Shown here one piece after another: positions 5,766 through 10,400 of a DNA stretch of 10,400 bases. A program made the translations under genes and the position numbers. The DNA comes from an uncultured Eubacteriales bacterium (GTDB taxonomy: Bacteria > Bacillota > Clostridia > Oscillospirales > Oscillospiraceae), in the NCBI GenBank assembly GCA_900553545.1, contig USDP01000050.1, forward strand, positions 1 through 10,400. The letters run 5' to 3'. The notes under the pieces were generated by a model. That model made no database searches, had not been told where the DNA came from, and saw nothing but the letters and a program-made list of their open reading frames with translations. Within the stretch, counting starts at the first letter, position 1. Each line of letters opens with the position of its first letter.

Positions 5766-6935
5766 CTATTCTCCGAAAATTCGTTGAAATATCGATTTTT
5801 GCACAGGATTTTCAGCCACAGGTGCAGCAAGGCGGAGGGGGAGCGCGCCGATGCGCGTGCCGTCCAGCCAGACCTCAAGCGTGGCGGAGACAGTATCGCA
5901 GGGCGCGAACACGAAGTGCGGCGCGAGGAGCCGAAGCTCCGGCTGTTCGCCGTCCGCCAGCGGATAGGAGAAGGAAAAATGCGAGATCAAGCTGACATAA
6001 TCTTCCGCTCCGCTGATAACCGGAATTTGCCCGACGACAGAATCCGCGGTCACGAGCTGCCGCTCGGAAAACTGCGAGAAGCCATAATCGAAGAGGGCGG
6101 CGTGGTCGGCCCAGTCGTTGGGATCAGCGATCGTGACGGCGATGAGCCGCCGTCCGTCGCGCTCCGCCGCGCCGACCAGAATCCGGCCCGCAGTTCGGGT
6201 ATAGCCGGTCTTTACGCCGATCGCGCCGGAATATTGCCATAGAAGTTTGTTGTGGTTGGTCAGGACGCGGTCGCCGATGGTGACGGATTTCGTCGAGACG
6301 AGCTGCGCAAAATCGGGATTTTGCAGCGCGAAGCGCGTCAGGCGGGCCAGATCGAGCGCGGTGGAGTAATTTTCCTCGCTGTCGAGTCCGTGCGGATTCG
6401 CGTAATGCGTATTTTTCAGGCCTAAAACCGCCGCTTTTTCATTCATCCGCATGGCAAACGCGGAGATGCTGCCGGAATCGGCCAGCGCAAGCGCAACGGC
6501 GGCGTCGTTCCCGGAGCGGAGCATCAGGCCATAGAGCAGCTCGTGCACGGAGAGGACTTCTCCGGCCTTGAGGTACATCGAAGAGCCCTCGATGCCGACG
6601 GCCTCCGGCGGAATGACGACGGTTCGGTTGAGATCACCCGTCTCGCAGATCACCAGCGCCGTCATGATCTTGGTCGTGCTGGCGATGAGAGACTTGTCCT
6701 CCGCATGGGACGCATAGAGGACGCGCCCTGTGGATGCGTCCAATAAAACGGCGCTTTTGGCCGAGAGACGCGGTGATTCTGCCCGCAGAACGCCCGCTGC
6801 CGCATCCGCTGAATTGCCGCTGGCGCTCCGGCTGACGTCCGGCTGAACTGCCGCTGCCGCACCCGCAAGGAGCGGAGACAGGAGAATCAGGACAGCGGCG
6901 GATGCAGCTGCCCTGACAAAAATTTGCTTTTTCAT
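5766..6935 (-). CDS. dacF: D-alanyl-D-alanine carboxypeptidase, S11 family (DacF/DacB type)
   Basis: A 389-residue exported penicillin-binding protein that removes the terminal D-alanine from peptidoglycan pentapeptides. Residues 1-29 are a signal peptide (MKKQ, hydrophobic core, alanine-rich cleavage region). The three active-site motifs are S86-T-T-K89, S141-G-N143 and K242-T-G244. About 295-370 is the beta-rich C-terminal domain of the PBP5 group. The C-terminus (SIFQRIFGE) is short, with no clear transmembrane helix. In sporulating Firmicutes such enzymes shape the spore cortex; the neighbours ytfJ and scpA/B support the DacF/DacB assignment, but a vegetative role is not excluded. ATG 6935 is chosen because GGGTGAT lies just upstream and MKKQ is a proper signal-peptide start; ATG 6941 and GTG 6944 are alternatives. 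rluB starts 1 nt after the stop. Confidence 0.93.
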   Translation of the reverse strand: MKKQIFVRAAASAAVLILLSPLLAGAAAAVQPDVSRSASGNSADAAAGVLRAESPRLSAKSAVLLDASTGRVLYASHAEDKSLIASTTKIMTALVICETGDLNRTVVIPPEAVGIEGSSMYLKAGEVLSVHELLYGLMLRSGNDAAVALALADSGSISAFAMRMNEKAAVLGLKNTHYANPHGLDSEENYSTALDLARLTRFALQNPDFAQLVSTKSVTIGDRVLTNHNKLLWQYSGAIGVKTGYTRTAGRILVGAAERDGRRLIAVTIADPNDWADHAALFDYGFSQFSERQLVTADSVVGQIPVISGAEDYVSLISHFSFSYPLADGEQPELRLLAPHFVFAPCDTVSATLEVWLDGTRIGALPLRLAAPVAENPVQKSIFQRIFGE

Positions 6936-7054
6936 GTGCATCACCCACGGACAGTATGCCGCGTGGGGCGGTGCGGGATGTGCGCCAAATTTTGGGATAG
7001 CGCCATAGCAGAATTTTGGATGAGGCGCGGCGCGTTACAAACGAATTTCCAGAA
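6936..7054 (-). other. 119-nt gap between ytfJ and dacF
   Basis: This is the only gap above 80 nt in the first gene run. I see no convincing sigma-A promoter and no terminator with a U-run. The octamer CCAAAATT occurs twice on the minus strand (7019-7012 and 6995-6988), 24 nt apart, in an otherwise GC-rich stretch. A forespore sigma factor site for dacF would be expected here by analogy, but I could not place a pair of boxes at a sensible distance from the ATG. Confidence 0.4.
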
Positions 7055-7441
7055 TCAGGGCTGCGGCGTCTTCTTCTCGGCGCGCCAGGCGTCGATGCGG
7101 TCGAGCAGGTCGGGCACCTGTTCGATCAGGCGGTCCATCGAGGTGGAGGCCGGCTCAGCCACGGGGAGCATACGGACGTTGCCGTCGCGAATGATCAGAA
7201 ATGCGATGGGCGTGATCTTGACGGAGCCGCCCGCGCCGCCGCCGAAGCAGTTGTCGGGCTGCTTGCTGCTCATGGCAAAGTCGGAGCCGCCGGAGCCGTA
7301 GCCAATGGAGACCTTGGTCACGGGGATGATGGTCACGCCGTCGGGCGTGGTGATGGGGTCGCCGATGACGGTATTGACATCGATCATGTCCTTGATCTTC
7401 GCCATCGTGGAGGTCATCATATCAGAGAGAGGATGATTCAT
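7055..7441 (-). CDS. ytfJ: GerW-family sporulation protein YtfJ
   Basis: A 128-residue protein of the GerW/YtfJ (spore_ytfJ) family, somewhat shorter than B. subtilis YtfJ. It has the family core: GDPITTPDGVTIIPVTKVSIGYGSGGSDF (about 27-55), the glycine-rich FGGGAGGSVKITPIAFLII (66-84), and the C-terminal DRLIEQVPDLLDRI (103-116). In B. subtilis family members are made in the forespore and affect germination; the biochemical activity is not known. There is no signal peptide or membrane segment. ATG 7441 follows AAGGCGGTG and overlaps the stop of the DUF2953 gene by four bases (ATGA), the same pairing as ytfI–ytfJ in Bacillus. Conserved presence supports a spore-forming host. Confidence 0.92.
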   Translation of the reverse strand: MNHPLSDMMTSTMAKIKDMIDVNTVIGDPITTPDGVTIIPVTKVSIGYGSGGSDFAMSSKQPDNCFGGGAGGSVKITPIAFLIIRDGNVRMLPVAEPASTSMDRLIEQVPDLLDRIDAWRAEKKTPQP

Positions 7442-8097
7442 GTGTTCGCACCGCCTTTTTTCGAGTCGTTCAGAAGTTTCAGGAAGCCGAGGCCCGCCTT
7501 GAGGCCGAGCGCGAGGGCACGGCCAATGGTGATTGTGAGGATGAGGTGGGCGTCGACGCTCATTTGTTCTCTATTATAATCCAGAATCGGGCAAATGTCA
7601 CGCTTTTTTATCACAAACAGCCGGTCGAGCGCGGGCATCAGCGCGCCGACGGCGGCCCACGCCTGCCCATAGTGCAGGGCGGCGTCCGCCGGATCGTCCC
7701 CGGCGAAGGTGACATGGAGCGTCAGCTCTTCGACGCGGAGCTTGCGCCGGAGATCGCCAAGCGTGGAGAGCGCGAGGTTCACAAGGCGCAGGATGCCATT
7801 CAGGCCGCCGGGAAGGGCGAGCTTCTTTTGCGGGGCTGCTTCTGCCGTTGGAGCATCCGGCGCTGCGGACGGTGCAGGCGATGCGGCTGGCTTCTGCTGT
7901 TTGGACTTCTTTGCTTTTTTCGGCTTTTTGGGCTTTTTCGGCTTTGCAGGGAGAATCTGCAGCCTGAAAAAGCCGATCTTCGCCGAGAGAAGCACGCCGC
8001 CCTCGCCGTAGGCCGCGTCGACGCCGACCGGGATGCAGCCGATCAGCACCAGCACGGCGAGGATCACGAGCACGGTCATCCACCACGTCCAGCTCAT
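7438..8097 (-). CDS. DUF2953 membrane protein (YtfI-like)
   Basis: A 219-residue protein of unknown function. Residues 5-24 form an N-terminal transmembrane helix. Residues 25-50 (VDAAYGEGGVLLSAKIGFFRLQILP) are the start of the DUF2953 domain. Residues 52-90 are a lysine/proline then alanine/proline linker. Residues about 98-205 hold the rest of the domain (LRVEELTLHVTFAGDDPADAALHYGQAWA at 120-148; near the end VDAHLILTITIGRAL, 181-195). In B. subtilis ytfI is the direct neighbour of ytfJ, so the pair probably acts together in the spore or its membrane; this is inference from position. ATG 8097 follows GGAGG with 7 nt spacing and overlaps the scpB stop by four bases; the gene's own stop overlaps the ytfJ start. 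Confidence 0.82.
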   Translation of the reverse strand: MSWTWWMTVLVILAVLVLIGCIPVGVDAAYGEGGVLLSAKIGFFRLQILPAKPKKPKKPKKAKKSKQQKPAASPAPSAAPDAPTAEAAPQKKLALPGGLNGILRLVNLALSTLGDLRRKLRVEELTLHVTFAGDDPADAALHYGQAWAAVGALMPALDRLFVIKKRDICPILDYNREQMSVDAHLILTITIGRALALGLKAGLGFLKLLNDSKKGGANT

Positions 8098-8684
8098 GAC
8101 TGGCCCTCCGCGGGGGATGCGGACTGTGCGGCATCGAGATCGAGCTGGAGCTGCTCCTTTTTTACGGCGATGTCGACCTTTTCGATGTCGGGCAGGTCGG
8201 CCAGCGATTCAAGGCCGAAGACGCGGAGAAAGTCCGGCGTCGTTTCGTACAAAATCGGGCGGCCGGGGACGTTCAGGCGGCCGCATTCGCGGATGAGCTT
8301 TTTCGTGAGCAGGGCGCTGACGGAATAGGCGCTGTCGACGCCGCGGATCGTCTCGACGTAGGCCTTCGTCGCGGGCTGATAGTAGGCGATGACCGTAAGC
8401 GTCTCGAGCTGGGAGGGCGAGAGTTTCGGCGGCTTGCGTGTCTCGAGCGTTTTCGTGACGTATTCGGCCATTTCAGCGGACGAGCACATCTGATAGGCGT
8501 CTTCGAGCTTCACGATGCGGATGCCGCTGCGGTGGTAGGAGAGGGCGCTGATGAGGGCTTCACATTCGCGGTGGATCTCGGATTCATCTACTTGCAGGGA
8601 TTCCGCGAGGCGGGAGGCCGCGCCCGGTTCGCCCGCGGCGAAGAGCACGGCCATCAGCGCGCGCTGGAGATCATTTTGTTCCAT
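8094..8684 (-). CDS. scpB: segregation and condensation protein B
   Basis: A 196-residue protein of the usual ScpB length. It forms a dimer of winged-helix domains, binds ScpA, and with SMC makes the condensin complex that organises and separates chromosomes. Visible family marks are the N-terminal LQRALMAVLFAAGEP (6-20) and SPSQLETLTVIAYYQPATKAYVETIRGVDSAYSV (90-123). GRLNVPGRPILYETTPDFLRVFGL (137-160) follows, close to the GRPILYGTT-type ScpB signature. The C-terminus is acidic, with alanine and glutamine, and poorly conserved. ATG 8684 follows AAGGAG and lies 9 nt after the scpA stop. Co-translation with scpA fits the fixed stoichiometry of the complex. Confidence 0.95.
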   Translation of the reverse strand: MEQNDLQRALMAVLFAAGEPGAASRLAESLQVDESEIHRECEALISALSYHRSGIRIVKLEDAYQMCSSAEMAEYVTKTLETRKPPKLSPSQLETLTVIAYYQPATKAYVETIRGVDSAYSVSALLTKKLIRECGRLNVPGRPILYETTPDFLRVFGLESLADLPDIEKVDIAVKKEQLQLDLDAAQSASPAEGQS

Positions 8685-8693
8685 AATGGCTCC

Positions 8694-9479
8694 TTATCCG
8701 GCGCTGACCGGCTCGTCCGGGTCCTTGAGGTAGGTGATGGACGGGTCGTCCGCGTCGTCGATCGATACGGATTTGAGTTTACATAATTCGAGCAGAGCGA
8801 GGAAGGTCGCCACGATCTCAGAGCGGCTGCGGCTGCCCTGAAAGAGGGCCTTGAGGCGCATGACGCCGTGCGAGAAGAGGCGGCGGACGATCTCGGCCGC
8901 CTTTTTGACGACGGGATACGGCTCCGCGCCGACGATGCCTGCGAAGTTGGAAACAGGCGGCGGCAGGCGGCGCTCCGAGCGGTCGGCAATGGCGGCGAGG
9001 GCCGTCAGCAGGTCGGACGGGTCGTGCCGGTAGCGGTAGGTCTGGTCGCGCTCGTAGGGTTCCGGGCCTTTGGTAAAGAGGCCGAGTCCAATTTCGTTGC
9101 GGACGGAGAGCTGCGAAGCGGCGAGCTTGATCTGCTCGTAGGCCTCCTTGCTCTGCCGCTCGCGGAGGGAGCGGATCAGAATTTCCATGTCGCTCTCGGC
9201 CTCTTCCTGCTCGGCCTTGGAAAGGAGCATGCGCGTTTTGATGTACATGAGGTGCGAGGCCATGGCGATGAATTCGCTGGCGACCTCCATGTCCATGCGC
9301 TTGCGCTCGTCGAGCCAGGCAAGGTATTGCTCGAGAATGGAGGTGATGTTCACGTCCTGAATTTCGATTTTATTTTTGCTGAGCAGCAGGAGAATGACGT
9401 CCAGCGGGCCGTCGAAATCTTCGAGGGTCTCGGCCCTGGCGCGGACGACGCTGTCCAGATGGTATACGGGTTCGTTCAT
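8694..9479 (-). CDS. scpA: segregation and condensation protein A
   Basis: A 261-residue kleisin, near the usual family length. ScpA bridges the heads of the SMC dimer and binds ScpB. The N-terminal signature is clear: EDFDGPLDVILLLLSKNKIEIQDVNITSILEQYL (20-53), then MEVASEFIAMASHLMYIKTRMLL (63-85), the helix that contacts the SMC neck. The middle is charged and variable, and the C-terminal winged helix includes SRSEIVATFLALLELCKLKSVSI (219-241), which contacts the SMC head. ATG 9479 overlaps the protease gene's stop (ATGA) and has only a weak Shine-Dalgarno, so it probably depends on translational coupling. The open frame extends upstream to 10229, but that part reads as an out-of-frame shadow of the protease gene, rich in His, Arg and Pro. 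Confidence 0.95.
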   Translation of the reverse strand: MNEPVYHLDSVVRARAETLEDFDGPLDVILLLLSKNKIEIQDVNITSILEQYLAWLDERKRMDMEVASEFIAMASHLMYIKTRMLLSKAEQEEAESDMEILIRSLRERQSKEAYEQIKLAASQLSVRNEIGLGLFTKGPEPYERDQTYRYRHDPSDLLTALAAIADRSERRLPPPVSNFAGIVGAEPYPVVKKAAEIVRRLFSHGVMRLKALFQGSRSRSEIVATFLALLELCKLKSVSIDDADDPSITYLKDPDEPVSAG

Positions 9480-10150
9480 ATAAACAGTCCAATCAGGAAG
9501 GATACGGCGGAAGAGAGGCCGTTCAGTAAGCCGGTGCGGAGAAAGTTCAGCGGCGTGTCGAGCACGTCGGCAAAGAGCAGAATGTAGAGCAGGATCATGC
9601 CGTAACGCTCGTAGCGCATGAGCCATGCGTAGGCGGAGTCTGGCAGGAGGGAGAAGAGCACCTTGCTGCCGTCGAGCGGGGGGATCGGAATAAGGTTGAA
9701 GACGGCGAGACCGGCGCTCAGAATTGCAGTGTAGAGGAAGAAATAGCTGATGTAGTAGACCAGCGTGGTCTGCGGGAGGAAGAGATTGCAGAGCGCGAGG
9801 CAGATCAGGGCCAGAAAGGCGAGAATGACGTTGGAAACAGGGCCGGCGAGGGCTGTGATGGCCATGCCGGCGCGGCGGTTGCGGAAGCGGCGCATGTCGA
9901 TCGGGACGGGCTTGGCCCAGCCGAAGTGGAAGATCGCCATCATGATGAGTCCTCCGATGTCGATGTGGCGGAGGGGGTTGAGCGAAATGCGGCCCATGCG
10001 CTTGGCCGTGTCGTCGCCGAGCCAGTAGGCCGCCAGACCGTGGCACGATTCGTGGACGGTGATGCAGAGCAGGGAGGCGAGGACGACGATGAGCGTGTCG
10101 AGGAGGGTGTCGAAGTTGAGCTGGCGGAGCCAGGAGAGAAAGGTGGTCAT
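9476..10150 (-). CDS. M50-family site-2-type membrane protease
   Basis: A 224-residue integral membrane zinc protease of the rhomboid-sized M50B group found beside scpA in many Firmicutes. The zinc motif HExxH is H33-ESC-H37 in the first membrane helix. RISLNPLRHIDIGG (54-67) and GWAKPVP (77-83) are typical conserved loops. The third metal ligand is D160 in FNLIPIPPLDGSK (151-163). Hydrophobic segments lie at about 15-38, 63-77, 96-122, 130-155, 182-198 and 205-222. Family members cut substrates inside the membrane; this subgroup's substrates are largely unknown. ATG 10150 follows AAAGGT at fair spacing; an upstream TTG at 10201 would start inside a hairpin. It is the first gene of the run visible here, and no clear promoter was found before it. 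Its stop overlaps the scpA start. Confidence 0.92.
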   Translation of the reverse strand: MTTFLSWLRQLNFDTLLDTLIVVLASLLCITVHESCHGLAAYWLGDDTAKRMGRISLNPLRHIDIGGLIMMAIFHFGWAKPVPIDMRRFRNRRAGMAITALAGPVSNVILAFLALICLALCNLFLPQTTLVYYISYFFLYTAILSAGLAVFNLIPIPPLDGSKVLFSLLPDSAYAWLMRYERYGMILLYILLFADVLDTPLNFLRTGLLNGLSSAVSFLIGLFI

Positions 10151-10191
10151 AGGTGTTACCTTTGATGGTGTGATTTGAGATGAAAATGTAG

Positions 10192-10210
10192 GGGTGGGCA
10201 ATGCCCGCCC
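10192..10210. repeat. short GC-rich inverted repeat
   Basis: GGGTGGGC-AAT-GCCCGCCC is a near-perfect inverted repeat with 3 loop bases and one non-Watson-Crick position (T opposite G). It lies 42 nt upstream of the protease ATG. Similar GC-rich GGGCGGGCATTGCCC-type units are, as I recall, frequent intergenic repeats in gut Clostridia. There is no U-run, so it is not a standard terminator. Confidence 0.5.
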
Positions 10211-10214
10211 GAAA

Positions 10215-10326
10215 GGCCCCCTCTACCAAGAGGGGGCTGTCATGCGAAGCATGACTGGGGGAGTTTCAAAATTTCCCCCCCTGATTGCTTACGGCAATCT
10301 GTCCCCCCTCTACCAAGAGGGGGGCC
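10215..10326. repeat. 112-bp multi-hairpin intergenic repeat element (MITE/REP-like)
   Basis: The segment starts GGCCCCC and ends GGGGGGCC, so the ends are inverted copies. It holds four hairpins. GCCCCCTCT-ACCA-AGAGGGGGC (10216-10237) has a perfect 9-bp stem. GTCATGC-GAA-GCATGAC (10239-10255) has 7 bp. GATTGC-TTACG-GCAATC (10283-10299) has 6 bp. CCCCCCTCT-ACCA-AGAGGGGGG (10303-10324) has 9 bp. Between the second and third, GGGGGAGTTT and AATTTCCCCCC can also pair. The outer hairpins share the CCCCCTCTACCAAGAGGGGG core in the same direction. No ORF is inside and no target-site duplication is visible. Related units are, from memory, scattered through gut Firmicutes genomes. The element could be transcribed, block read-through, or be a mobile element remnant. 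Confidence 0.7.
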
Positions 10327-10400
10327 ATCCGCTGCGGCGGGGAAGGGCCGATGAGTACCCGCAAGGGGCAGGCCGCATCTGTAACGCTCCTTCGTCGCGA
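10327..10400. other. non-coding edge, nothing assigned
   Basis: No credible gene start, RNA gene or promoter is visible in these 74 bases. A short CCC-GCAA-GGG hairpin lies at 10358-10367. The stretch may be a further part of the repeat cluster or the far end of an upstream intergenic region; the window ends before this can be told. Confidence 0.3.

Noticed and set aside
5765..5878. A 38-residue upstream extension of RluB
   Set aside because: It overlaps dacF out of frame. The S4 domain starts at the ATG at 5764, which has a Shine-Dalgarno.
10151..10200. A promoter for the protease–scp run
   Set aside because: TACATT is present on the minus strand near 10190, but no -35-like box lies 16-18 nt upstream. 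The true promoter may be beyond the window.
9480..10229. A 250-residue N-terminal extension of ScpA
   Set aside because: The segment overlaps the M50 protease gene out of frame and reads as His/Arg/Pro-rich nonsense. ScpA family similarity begins just after ATG 9479.
10216..10324. A CRISPR array or intrinsic terminator in the hairpin cluster
   Set aside because: There are only two copies of the core and the intervening sequence is itself hairpin-forming, not a spacer. None of the stems is followed by a U-run on either strand.

Overview
The window is a compact, entirely minus-strand gene block from a GC-rich (roughly 60% by eye) spore-forming member of the Clostridia. Gene content and order fit a gut Oscillospiraceae-type genome. 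The clues are the in-frame IspH–ribosomal S1 fusion, the scpA–scpB–DUF2953–ytfJ–dacF–rluB order, the sporulation genes ytfJ and dacF, and a GC-rich multi-hairpin intergenic repeat of a kind common in such genomes. The genus cannot be fixed from the sequence alone.

Read in the direction of transcription (right to left), 10151-10400 is non-coding and carries hairpin repeats. A first run of seven genes follows. It encodes an M50 membrane protease, ScpA and ScpB (SMC condensin partners), a DUF2953 membrane protein (YtfI-like), YtfJ/GerW, a D,D-carboxypeptidase (DacF/DacB type) and an RsuA/RluB pseudouridine synthase. Most neighbours share ATGA stop/start overlaps or lie within 10 nt. The one exception is the 119-nt gap between ytfJ and dacF.

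A 76-nt gap at 4909-4984 carries a clear sigma-A-type promoter with a palindrome in its spacer. It starts a second run: a MurR/RpiR-family regulator, a HI0933/BaiN-family flavoprotein, cytidylate kinase (cmk), a PlsC-type acyltransferase, and ispH fused in frame to rpsA. The last gene runs off the left edge. It has no stop codon inside the window, so simple ORF calling misses it.

The block is mostly housekeeping: chromosome segregation, wall remodelling and sporulation, rRNA modification, CMP recycling, phospholipid synthesis, isoprenoid precursor synthesis and translation. I see no defence system, phage, insertion sequence or CRISPR array. The most interesting points are three. The IspH–S1 fusion carries a strong internal Shine-Dalgarno plus ATG, and an internal extended -10 promoter, which together could make free S1. 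The RpiR gene sits inside a housekeeping cluster under a palindrome-bearing promoter. The multi-hairpin repeat lies upstream of the first gene.
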